Source: Gracilaria gracilis (Eukaryota; Rhodophyta; Florideophyceae; Gracilariales; Gracilariaceae). Taken from it: a DNA stretch of 64,000 nt. Under the pieces are notes generated by a model. The model saw only the letters and a list, made by a program, of their open reading frames with translations, made no database searches and was not told the origin of the DNA. The position numbers and the translations under genes were made by a program. The stretch spans positions 372,001 to 436,000 of the forward strand of contig JARGSG010000050.1 of NCBI GenBank assembly GCA_030374805.1, read 5' to 3'. Positions 10,940-21,422 of the stretch are shown in pieces; position 1 is the stretch's first letter, and each line of letters begins with the position of its first letter.

Positions 10940-12811
10940 TCACACAAAAGAAAACACCAAGTTCTTTCGGGCCGTCGGCATGGAGAAAAGAGAAACAGAA
11001 GAAAGCCCATGCTTCGAAACTAGACCCAATCGTTCACAAGGAGGAACTGTTGCTGTCAATAGGATACGTGGGATACGATCTGGCACTTCAAGGAGTCCGT
11101 AGCGTAGATCTCGCATGCTTTGGCGGAAAGAAGACCATGACGCAGTGAGTTTAGCCTCATCTAAAACCACACGAGCCAGTCGTCGGCAAGAAGACATTCT
11201 TTGAACAAATTGTTTGAACTCCTGCCCCCTTAAGTGCTCTGGGAGAAGTATATAGAGGTCTGAAAAGTCACTGGTAGACTCTGATATTCTCGTAGAGACT
11301 TTTAGACCGCATGATTCGGCTCTGAGCTTTATTTCTCTCAACAATGAGAGCAGTGGAACTATCAATATCGTGCTGAAACCATTGCGTTCCATATACGCTG
11401 GAAGAAGGAAGCATATAGACTTTCCAGAACCTGTGGGCATTACCAAGAGTATGCTTTCCTTCCTCTCAGATACAGACACAGTAGCGTTGAACTGTGTCAT
11501 GGATCTGAACGTAGTGGACTGGTCAGAGAGCATATTTCGCAGGGGTTTCAAAAAGTGCGGGAGCATATGCTCGTAGAGACAACAGGCTCTTTCGAAAATT
11601 TTTACAACACAGCGGTTTTGAGTAGATCTCATCATGGGTAGATCGGGTCCTTGGCGTTCCCTTCCGTAAGAAATAGCAATTTGACTATCTAAGACCATTG
11701 CGTCCTTCTCACTTCGATAAGCCATTGACTGGGAATTAGGCTTGACTTCATTTCCATTCGGGGGTGTGGAGGACGAACAGGGTGTCTCACTGACGTGAGA
11801 CAACCTCTCGGTCAGGGTTTTAGTTCCGTTGACCTTCACCTTCTTGGTTTGGGGGGCATCAATCGGAATAACTTCGTTCCTGGTTCGCTTGTCGTGGTAG
11901 GAGTCGGGGAGAGGCGATACATGCCACTGTTTTGACCATCTTCGGTACGCTCCAAGATTTGTCCTGTTGAGCTTTGTGAGTTCCTGCCTAGTTTGGGCGC
12001 AAATCCGTTCGGCTGTCGCCATACTAGGGCCGGCCTGTGTGTGCCCGACATCCTGGAGTTCACTCCCGATTTTCTCTACAAGATTGGACGCTTTTTCTCC
12101 ACTAACCGAAGCAACCATACTCACGGTGTAATGTATATACGTACTGAACATAATACGTATCCCACTCACAACCAGGTGCTTCGATATAACACTGCGAATA
12201 TGGTCTTCTGTGAAAGGTCTTCCCTTTTTGCTGAACAGAAAGTTCCACTGATCTCTCCCAAAGGAGGACCCGTAAAGGGAACCAACTATTGCTGCTTCGA
12301 GCGGGCGAATTAAAGTGAGATAGAGGAGGAGATATTCACCGGTTTTTGGATCTGGAAACCTATGAATTGGTTTTGCGAAGCCTTTCATACCTCTCGACTT
12401 TGAACAACGAGTGATTAGCATTGCCTCCCCTTTAGATATGAAAAAACTGCGTAGTACTTGCACATCATTCGAAAGACACAGTGTAGCAATCTCTGTAGCC
12501 CGAGAGGGAGACCCAGATGAAATTTGCACACAGAAGAGAAGCTGATTCTGAACTTCTTGGCAAGTAAAAAGCCATTCCAATGCTCTAGATTTCAACATTC
12601 GTACCCCATACAAGCTGAGTACCTCTCGTTCCGAATCATTGCTATTCGGAGAGAGAAACCATACCCGAGCGCGTGCAAAGCGTGTTGAGCACGAACGGGG
12701 TATTGTTTTTAACCCAAGCTCGTTGTGTTCGGTTGAAGGAAACAAAATTATGACCTGGACATTTGTTAGCCATTTCATCCTGAAGCAAGTGAAGCATGGA
12801 CATGAAACCAT
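10940..12811 (-). pseudogene. Tyrosine-recombinase-like domain joined to RecQ helicase N-terminal lobe (part 2)
   Basis: The first about 260 residues match the recombinase-like module of fungal OrsD/RecQ proteins: a PSRATEIATLCLSND block at the box-I arginine position, RFPDPKTGEYLLLYLTLIRP in the middle, and a late block with GIR...HYTVSMVAS where recombinases carry H-x-x-R. The catalytic set looks degenerate, so activity is doubtful. From about residue 430 the RecQ N-lobe begins: Walker A MPTGSGKS, motif Ia ILIVPLLSLL, motif II VLDEAKL (the usual form is DEAH) and motif III LLTATVPP. Sequence upstream of the likely junction, between 12,640 and 12,850, continues in another frame (LPDGFMSMLHLLQDEMANK), so a frame change lies near 12.65 kb. 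An in-frame TGA near 10,941 ends the segment. Confidence 0.8.
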
Positions 12812-13321
12812 CAGGCAAGTTGGCTCCCGGTAGTGGATTGCTAAAAAGTAACTACTGGATGGACTTCTGCGCCGCCTTGAACAACAGACCTAGGCGATCG
12901 AGAGAGAGATGGACATCCTGCACAATCCCACAAGATATGTGACTTTGGCAGGCTTCAAAGTTAACTTGAATATCTTCTTGGTCCCTGATACCCATAGCCA
13001 GGTCCAGCATCGACCGGACGTATGATGCTGTGTTGTTCTTTTGCAGATCAAGGGCATCGTTCACGCGCTTCATCTCGCATTCCAGATCTTCTGAGAGGAA
13101 TCCGAATGATGGAGTTCCACATTTCTGCCGTAAGCGATAAACCTCATGGACTGCACAAGCGGAAATACCATACTACAAAGAAGCAAGAGGCTTTGATATT
13201 TCCAATGCATTACATAGACGATACGACGCATTATCCGGCGATTCCGATGTAGATGCGTTCTGAGAACGAGCACATCTGCAACAGACAAAGTTTTTGACTG
13301 TGAATGTCTCTGAACGAAGAA
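12812..13321 (-). pseudogene. Linker of the OrsD/recombinase/RecQ gene, frame-broken
   Basis: The linker between the OrsD part and the recombinase part is readable only in short overlapping frames, such as a 73-codon helical piece starting MKRVNDALDLQKN at 13073 and ending 12852. It presumably belongs to the same gene because it keeps the same strand and order. I recognise no separate domain. Confidence 0.5.
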
Positions 13322-14563
13322 TCATGGGACGAGCTTCGAGTAAAAGGGATCGATGTATGAAATGAATGGTTTCGTATCGCGGATAGAAAGGTTCTTCCCA
13401 TCGAACGATTTGGAATTAGGTCCAGGTACAGTTTTCGGAAACTTTTCGAGCTCTTCCAAGTAGGGAACTAGTACCCCAGAAAGGCTTCCATCGCAAAGAT
13501 GACCATTTCCTTCCTGACAACGTATGCAAAACATTAGAAGGCGACAAATCCCCAAAACATAGCTCTTTGCGGCCTTGTCAGACACCGCACGGAATTCCAT
13601 TTGCCTGTCTCCACGAGAACGAACGTTGATCGACTTAAGTATGCAGTTTGGGATGTCAAGTGCAATCTTTGGTAGCATAAGCAGATATTCTGTAACATCA
13701 TTAAGGACGGTGTCCCATAAAGTCACCTCATTTGCCTTTGAATCCGAAAGTTGAAATGCAGTCTTCAGAGTTACCTTGCGGCTCAGCAAAAGGTCATCCA
13801 CACGAGACATTGAAGTGAATGTATTCTTCAATTTTTCATCTGCTATTGCTGCTGCTCCTTCTTCTTCATGAAAGTCAATGGTGTTGGATAAGGTATTTGA
13901 CACCACTTCATTCATATCATGATTAGCATTCTTGAGAGAACTATGATCATCAACTTGCCTCTGATGTTGGCGCGTTTCTTTCAAGTCCCCCGTTTCACAG
14001 ACCACCTCTTTACTGCCTACAGGAGCACTTCCGGAGACGGGATACAAGCGCTTTGAGCGTCCGCCAAAAATAGTCTGGACCCTAATCGTTCCAAGAGCTT
14101 GGAGTCCGGTAATTATCTCTCGAGGATTTTCTACAGCATGAGTTGCAGAAAGATGTGAGGCAAGATTTATCGGACCCGTATAACACGCACTACATAAGGT
14201 GCATTTCAATCCTTCACTTATGCCCAAGCCAAAAAGCGAAGCAAGAAAGGTCGAACCCTTTGCGTTGACTGTCAGATTGTGGGAGTCGGTGGAAGCGCAC
14301 GGACTGGTAGGTCCACAAGGATAACTGCTCCAAACGGTTGAGATTGGTTGATCTGAATGCATTGTAATCTTCTTCTCCCAAACCTCGTCTGCAATTCGCT
14401 TGACTTGATCAGATTTCAGTCCATGTTTCCCAGAAAGATGATCTGAAATTCTCCTTTTGGACGGTAGCCCAGTCCCACAAGAGATACAGATAGCAAAGAA
14501 TCCAATGGTATGAACACCAATAGAAGGTTGCGGAGGTTTGGCGTCAATATTTGGGTGGTCCAT
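13322..14563 (-). pseudogene. OrsD-type zinc-finger N-terminal region (part 1 of the OrsD/recombinase/RecQ gene)
   Basis: A 413-codon open frame begins with ATG at 14563 and shows two C2H2-like fingers of the OrsD family (PF12013). The first is CISCGTGLPSKRRISDHLSG with H near residues 42 and 46. The second is CTLCSACYTGPINLASHLSA with a following H. Between and after them are the W-E-K and YPVSG-type blocks that recur in the paralogue at 16.8-17.4 kb. A disordered S/N/D-rich stretch follows, then a helical region. The gap 12,812-13,321 to part 2 holds further matching reading frame in at least two registers, so the full gene is broken by several frame changes and one stop. OrsD plus recombinase plus RecQ is the order of fungal telomere-linked helicases. 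Confidence 0.7.
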
Positions 14564-14599
14564 CTTGAGCTCTTACTAAATCTTGAGTACGATGGAGAG

Positions 14600-16785
14600 A
14601 TATCCAACAATATGCACCGAAGTGCATATGTTACAATTATCACGGAGGGTATCTCAAGAGAAGCACTACGATATCGCTAGACCAGAGTGGATCATATATG
14701 GCAAAACTCTGTACCAAACCGTGTTCCCGCCATAAACAACACAGATCTTATCATAGAAGCACTCTGGAAGAGGCCATTATTGAAAATCTGGTGTTATCTT
14801 AGGTATCGATCGGCTAAGTATCTTTCCCGCCTAAGAGAGTAGACGCAGGGAAATGAATGTGGACATTAAAACTTCTCAGAGCCGATGGTATCCGGAATAT
14901 CTTGGGTCCATATTGATAGAACCGAGAAATACTTAACTCTACTGACATCTGTTCTCGATAATATCTAGAACGAGACCATCTTACGTCATCATGATACATC
15001 CCAGGGATCATTGAATATCCAAAGTGGCGAAAAGAGTAGCGGACAATAACCCCGAAAGCCTCAATGATCTATAAACATTGTTATAAGAACGCGCGTCGGT
15101 CGGTGATGTGTCGCGTTACTCTCTGTACAATACAAAGTCATCATGTTATGCGCCGTGGGCAATATTTTGTAAGAATCCACCAAGATATGTACGTTACGAA
15201 AAATCACTAAAAACTTTCAACCTTCCGATCCTGCGCATAGTAGAACAGATTTCCAGTTGATGATACTGGAAGATCTGAGCACCAGAGCCTGTTACAAGAA
15301 GAGAGGGGAGTTCAATGGTCATCGAAATTGCAACAACACAAAATGGAGGATGAAATCCTCCATACTGAATTGAACCAAAGAATTGAGTTGGATCTCTTGG
15401 AGAAATACGATGTAGAGAATCCCAGAATGTCCACGAACTCACTGTAGAAAGGACGGACTGGGGATCGAATGGGCCCATCCACATATATACACGACTTCCA
15501 TATCTTTCTGACAAGAAACATGAGAACCCAGGCTCAGAGTAGAGCTTCCGTACTTCAGCGCAAGAGAGCATGAGGATATATTGGTAGAATTGGTTGATGA
15601 AACGAGAACGAAGGAACACAATATACAAAAAAACATGCTGGTTGCAGCACAAAAAGGGGTTATTATTCCCTGTCATGGAGATGTGACAAGTGAAGTTAAC
15701 CCAAATCGAGATCAGCCGGTGTGGATTGCATCGTTCAGAAGTCCATGACAGACAGTTGAGGTCCGAACAGAGCACTTCCTTAATACGTTAATTATCTGCA
15801 GTCTGAACGGACGAGAGGCTTCAAAGATTTCATGTAGCATGATCATTTCCACGGCTAGTATTACCAGTATTTATCGACGCTCTGGACTTCACAAGCCAAC
15901 TGGAAGTCTATTTAGCGGTGGTAAACTGCGGTGGAGCTCCTCAATCTCAATGTTAGAATTTAGCCACAAATTGATGTCTTCAAAGCTAGGATGGACCCGC
16001 AGTGATGCTCGAAATATCACTCCACAGTTGTCCGAGTCCGTCCGTCCATGTTCAGCACTTTTTCATTGCGCCGCCAAGTGTACGGCAGGAATACAAAACG
16101 CAATTTTCTTCATTTGGTAATACCCCGTGTCGTTCGAGAAAGATGGACCCGAATCTGGCACATAAACCGTAACCAGAAGTTAGAAACTTAACCAAGTGTG
16201 AGGGTTCGGGAGGTTGGGAAGTGAGAGAACAGCACAATTCTGACGAAGAATGCTGCAATGATAATCACTTGACTTTCAATGACTTGGTGAGTACACGAAA
16301 AGGAAAACTGAACTCAAGGCGCCGTCCTCGGGCGCAGTGCATTAATTTAGCTTTGGAGGGCTAAGTAACGCAATCGTGACGAAACTACAACATCCTTGAA
16401 GTGATGGAGGTACAATGCAATGCGTTCGTGCTCCGCTAAGATGAACCTCTGGAATAGTTCCTGAACGAATCCTAGATACAGGCGAACGTGAGTGTGTACC
16501 CTTGAAACGTGTGCGCCTAGTAACACAGGGCAGGCCTCGCAGGCCAGCCTGTGCACCAACGTTTTTCAAACCTGCAGATATCTAGTCCGTCCCACCATCA
16601 CCACATGTCAGGACTCTCCCACATATGTCCGGGCCCGTATGAACCTGCCACGGCTCTCTCACGCCCGTCCGCACCCTTGAGGCTCCCGCCCACACTAGCC
16701 TGCGCCTGCTCTCACCCGTCCGCACTCACCGCTGTCCAATTCACACCGACCAGGCTCCACCGCCCCACCCCCAGCGACTCACTCG
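14600..16785. other. No gene recognised; degraded minus-strand frames
   Basis: A 193-codon minus-strand frame (15194-15775) and shorter pieces to 16258 show no known domain. A region near 15.3-15.5 kb has the same spacing of W, P and GG residues as the 17557-17910 minus frame, which hints that both derive from one repeated unit. Between about 16,560 and 16,780 the plus strand is strongly C-rich. Confidence 0.4.
15343..15363. repeat. Short palindrome of the GGAGGA/TCCTCC set, 9-bp stem
   Basis: ATGGAGGAT and ATCCTCCAT flank the loop GAA; the pairing is perfect. Confidence 0.9.
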
Positions 16786-17400
16786 TTAAAATCCTGGAAA
16801 TACAAGTGAATCCTCATGAAAATGGCGAAGAGAAGACATGATTCTGTCATTATTCGTAGCGTCATCATCGGAAAGCTTCAAACCTGACTCTGCAATTGGT
16901 TGAATGCTGTCATCCCCAGGTTGCTGCATAGTACAAGATACTGAAAGATACCCGATTGGATCGTTTCCAGAAACCGGAAACAAACAACCGGATCTCTCAT
17001 CATAAACTGTCTGGAGGTTCATCGTTCCCAGGGTGTGAAGCTCACGAATAATTGTTTGAGGATCTGGTACTGTGTGATTCAAGGAGAGATGCGAATACAG
17101 ACTTCTGTTATCGGAGTAACAAGAGGCACAACAAGAGAATTGCTATCCTTGAGTGACGGTCAACTATGGATTGGATCGAGGAAGCTCGTGCAGTTCCTGA
17201 TTGCGTCATGACAATTGCAATGAGTACGATATGACCCACTGCCATCTGCACATGAATACTGTTGCCACAACGAAGAAAAGTGCAGAGTTGATTCCATAGT
17301 ACCCTTTTTTCCCAAACCGTATCAACCATTACCTTTTCCACTTAAGCAGCAATCCCACGACTACCGAAAAGGTGATCCGAAACTCTTCCCTTTCATGGTA
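16786..17400 (-). pseudogene. Second, decayed OrsD-type fragment
   Basis: Minus-strand frames here repeat landmarks of the OrsD region at 13.3-14.6 kb in the same order: DTVWEKR (compare DEVWEKK), then a stretch with LHTLGTMNLQTVYDERS and LFPVSGNDPIGY, which lines up with LQALGTIRVQTIFGGRS and LYPVSGSAPVGS of the first copy. The fragment is split over at least two frames and ends near 16,786 without the recombinase or helicase. It is a truncated paralogue 2.2 kb beyond the 5' end of the first gene, in the same orientation. Confidence 0.7.
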
Positions 17401-17501
17401 GTCCACAGGTATGCTCACCATAGAAGTTGGAAAGCGAACCACCGCTTCATCGAACCGTGACAGAAAGCGTCGGATGAATTGAAGATAGCAAATCTGCTGT
17501 T

Positions 17502-17516
17502 GAGGATAGAATCCTC
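17502..17516. repeat. Short palindrome GAGGAT-AGA-ATCCTC
   Basis: Six-bp perfect stem with a 3-nt loop, directly upstream of a cluster of further hairpins. Confidence 0.8.
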
Positions 17517-17708
17517 TATGTTGACATATGGTCTCATTTTATATTAAGACCGTTCCTCAGCGCAGTAACCTGCGTCCATTCATCCAATCCATGAGGACCA
17601 GTGCCCGACACCTCAAAATATGAACTATATATGTTCTGCAAAATAGAGAATTGCATGGAGTACACATCAGGTGTTCCTTCTCATCAGTCACGACCATGGT
17701 CACGAGTT

Positions 17709-17766
17709 GAGGACAAAGTCCTCCATTCCAAGCCCAAAGTTCCTTGCTTGGGACAATTCGAATTGT
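17709..17766. repeat. Three consecutive hairpins
   Basis: Within 58 bp there are GAGGAC-AAA-GTCCTC (17709-17723), then CCAAGC pairing with GCTTGG (17728-17733 with 17746-17751), then the uninterrupted palindrome ACAATTCGAATTGT (17753-17766). The first belongs to the GGAGGA/TCCTCC set. Three foldbacks back to back is unlikely by chance and suggests a structured or protein-binding site, or the end of a small foldback element. Confidence 0.8.
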
Positions 17767-17829
17767 ATACCTCTGTATGAACGCTTTCCATGTCGACTGA
17801 ATGAACTTTATCCTTACCCGAGCTTTACT

Positions 17830-17856
17830 AAATTGGAGGATAAAATCCTGCAATTT
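17830..17856. repeat. Short palindrome of the set, 12-bp stem with one mismatch
   Basis: AAATTGGAGGAT and ATCCTGCAATTT flank AAA, with one mismatch in twelve. Confidence 0.85.
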
Positions 17857-19305
17857 GAGTGGAGCATGACTGCTCTGAAAAGAAAAAAAGCCATAGAAGC
17901 TAGAAGCCAATAATGGGACTTGAATTATCCTTCATGGATTCCTTCATGTCCAACTTCATGAATAGAAATCGCCAAGGAAACGGAAATGATGGTCTCATTA
18001 TCACCAATAAAGTTCCTCTGCAATTACCTGCGTTCCATTCGATAAACTCCATGGGGATTTGAATTTGAAACAGAACTCTACATCGCCGAATATTTCGCTC
18101 ACCACATGTCCACTCACGGCGAAGTGCTCTGGGTACCATCATGCCCATTAAACGCATGGAAAGAAGCGGTAAACGAAATGATGAATACTATGTGAGGGAA
18201 CATCAACAGGCGAAGCAGGCGGTACAAAAAAGCGCATTTTCAAGTGTTGAGATCAAGAATGGCATGACTCAGTATTAGCAAGTATATTGAGTACCTGAAA
18301 GCATGTTGTGAATGTAGGCAAATGCGCATCGATTTAATAGAACACCTCTCCCATGGCTAGGCAGCTTATATCTTCTCATGTAGAAGGCGATCAGAGGGTA
18401 AAGCTTCAGATTGAAGAACAGCTTGCTGCGGGAGCAGGCAATCATGAAAGACGTAATTCATGCATGAACAGGATCAATAATTTGATAGGGATTATACAGA
18501 GCGTCGTGTATGAACACAGAAAAGGCAGGTTCGCGCGTCACATTGACGCTATATTTATCGCCCTTTATGCCAAACTTGTCACAGTCATCTCGTATCTCAA
18601 CATTCTGTGGTGCGTAGACCAGGTAGAAGACCCAAGGAAATAGCCTTCGAATTGTATCATAGACTTCATTTTGGAGCTGTTGGTCATGGACACAAAAATT
18701 ACATTATACTGGATTTGTGGTGTAATACTGTTTTAAAAACACTACAATACGTCCGTTCACACCTCATGCGTTTTGCACGGGGCCGACACGAGCCCAACAT
18801 GAGCCCGAAGCATGTCTAAAACATTGGTGCTGACCTAATGTATTCAGCCACACATCTCGCACCCGTCCATGTACCGTTAGTCTTTTAAAGCATGTTAGGG
18901 AAACAGTAGGGAAACACGGGAGGCAAAATGGGATGACTGTTCCACCAGTCAGCGGCTCTTCTCGCCTGATGTACAACATAGGCATAGGAGGAGGCTATAG
19001 CTCCAACAACTGCTTCCCGCCGCCAAAGGTATTCATGGAGAGAGCTGTAGATACCGCAGCTGTTTCACGCGAGCCATAGCAGGCACGGAAGAGGCAGTAG
19101 TGTTTGCCACTGATCTCAACGACTATGTGTGAACGACTGAGTGTAACAACAATAAATAATATCAAACACAGAAATATAATATGGAATTTTTAATTCTTAT
19201 GATATAGCCAGATTGAACTATTTCTACCCCCCATTAAAAATATCCCCATTCACACTCAAAAATGCGGAGGAGAAGTGTTATAATATCATATAGATTGACA
19301 TGTAA
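17857..19305. other. No gene recognised
   Basis: Frames of up to about 96 codons (18353-18643 plus) are unrecognised. The stretch 19,130-19,310 is AT-rich with no feature I can name. Confidence 0.4.
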
Positions 19306-19399
19306 TTATTCAGAAACGTTCGTGGCACGAAACCCACAGCGTTCCGGATAATGCCTTTTTTGTAACTGTTGTGGTCGTTTCACAAGGTCGTATACTGCC

Positions 19400-19625
19400 C
19401 AAGACACAGAAAACGAGCCCTTGAACGTTACCGTAGAAAACATTTCGAAGGAATGGTTGATTGAAACAAAAATTACATTGGAGTAGAAAAGTGTGAAAAT
19501 TTCCGTCAAAGGCTGTTTACAATGCCCGCGTTGCGCACAAGCCCTGCACATGACATACACATGCCTCTTTGATCGCCTTTCACATACCTTACATGGCCTG
19601 ATCGCGCTTCCGCGCTCTACTAGAG
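19400..19625 (-). pseudogene. Cysteine-rich zinc-binding tail, transposase-like
   Basis: A minus-strand frame contains CKVCERRSKRHVYVMCRAC, with a C-x2-C, basic stretch, C-x2-C spacing followed by more C and H. This is the arrangement of the C-terminal cysteine-rich domain of piggyBac-type transposases and related zinc ribbons. No upstream catalytic domain is seen on this strand; the next minus-strand item is the Ulp1 relic at 20.1-20.8 kb. It could be an isolated 3' fragment. The plus strand at 19,640-19,800 is very C-rich. Confidence 0.3.
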
Positions 19626-20092
19626 CATAACTATTAGTGCCACGTTGCCCGAGGTCTCCACGCGCCAGACACACGTCTGAGATCGAACCCCCACCCGCCC
19701 CCACCCGCTACTACCGGCCAAAACACGCTACTGTCTGCCCTCGACCGCCCCCACCCCGCCCACCCGCCCCCATCCACCCGCTGTTAAACACGAACCGACG
19801 GTCTCGTTCATCAAATTTTTGAAAGTCCCCTGGTAGTTACGGTTGGTTTCAAGGTTGGAAATGATGGTGGTTAAAGTTTGTAGAACAGTGTGAAACGACG
19901 TCAAACAGACGAAAATGCAATTTTTGAAAATTTGTAACGCAATAAAATCAGAGCGGACATCATGTATTCAAAGAAATGTCATCCATCAGACGCGGAAGCG
20001 TCTGTCAGCAATCATTTGTGTTGCACATTGTCACTTGGGGCTCGTTGTGACGGAGAACGTCCTTTCATTTCCTTCACCAAAGCCGCTGCATT

Positions 20093-20785
20093 TCATACAC
20101 ACTCTTCCCACTGCCTTATCAAGTGTTGGTCCGAGACGTCCCCGACCAGTCTTTCTCTTTCTTGAGCGATGTGTAGAAAGCCAGTGCGGGTCTTGTTGTC
20201 AGTAACTCCAGAGCTAGACGCGTTCTCTCCGTTTGATGCGGTTTCGGCGTTACAGTCCTTCTGATTCTCTGCCTGTCGTTGTCCGTGTGTGTCGCCGACA
20301 TCTTCAACGTTCGCTGCACATCGAATGACCATCTTGAGATTACGAGTATATGCTGCGGTTAGTGCACGTAAACGATTTTGCAGGAGCAGATGATACTCGC
20401 AAAACGGATAGGTTGCGTAGAATGTCTTAAGATCACGGATGATTTGTTTTGTACCACCGTTGCGAAATAGTGCGAGGTTCTTGGAGACAAATGATGCGTT
20501 GAAGCTAGCGTAAAAGCCACACTCAAGGTCTCTCTGGACATGAACACCGCAATACTTTCGGATTAAAACGGATCTAATGTAGTCCGTATTGATGTTCACA
20601 TTTGGCAAGCAGGCAGTGAGGTAAAAGTGCATGTTGTCGTACAAGTCAATGTGCGGGCTGTCCAGACCCAAGCTGTCAAGATATATAATTGATGCTTTAA
20701 CCTTGAAATCGCCATCCATAACTTTTGAAGTAGTTCAGCAGTGAAGATAGATTGTAGACTACCGCAAGACTCCAATGATTACTAC
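20093..20785 (-). pseudogene. Ulp1-type (C48) cysteine protease, C-terminal catalytic part
   Basis: The catalytic triad arrangement of SUMO-protease-like Ulp1 enzymes is visible: NHWSLAVV near 20,760-20,780 (His), IIYLDSLG near 20,670-20,690 (Asp) and HVQRDLECGFYAS near 20,520 (Gln and Cys). The His block lies in a different frame from the Asp and Cys blocks, so there is a frame change or a very short intron near 20,720. The Cys block is followed by a helical region and an acidic, low-complexity tail ending at 20,093. Such proteases occur as host deSUMOylases and as passengers of many DNA transposons. The N-terminal part of a full enzyme is not seen. Confidence 0.6.
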
Positions 20786-21211
20786 CTGTTAGGAAGAGTA
20801 GCGAGATCTCAGAGCTCCACATCATTTCATGGCATCTTCTCTAATAACCAGTTGACCCCGTAACCTGACGACGAAGCTTCTTCAGCTCCTCACACTTCGA
20901 GGTTTTAGGGGTTATGGTGTATATAGCTATAGTGCATGCGGTATATTCGTACCGTCTATTGCACACATAATTTAAGTTTCTAGCGATGAAAAGCAGGCTG
21001 AGGGTATGCTTTCAGAAATTGTGTAGTGCGTGTGAAAAGTTTGCCATATGATCTCTTGCAAACAGAGTCGAAGAAGCGTCGTACTATTGTAGTGCAGCGA
21101 CGTCGATTTGGTCCTATTGCCTAAGATAAGAACCTGGTGATGCACAGGAACAATTTCAGCCTGTCACGACTAGTATTGACCTCACGAGTGGAAATGTTCA
21201 TTGAGAGTATT

Positions 21212-21228
21212 AGCCCATTTTAACTAAG
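21212..21228 (+). repeat. Harbinger left terminal inverted repeat
   Basis: AGCCCATTTTAACTAAG, identical over 17 bp to the complement of the right end. Target duplication ATT lies just outside. Confidence 0.9.
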
Positions 21229-21422
21229 CGAAAATGGAGCTTGTTTTTGAAATAAGCCAGGCTCAGCAAGAGATCACTGTTTAATTAGGCAAAACCGTTG
21301 CGCTACAAAGAGCGCTTATTTCGAAATAGAGGCAAAACTAAGTGCTTCCCGCAACCCGCCTTCACTACACCTTAGCTTGTTGTTGCCGTGACGACGAAGA
21401 TTACCACTCGTTTCTGTTTACC

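Noticed and set aside
15194-15775. A 193-codon minus-strand frame as a gene
   Set aside because: No recognisable domain, cysteine- and phenylalanine-rich without pattern, and it sits in DNA full of palindromes and broken frames.
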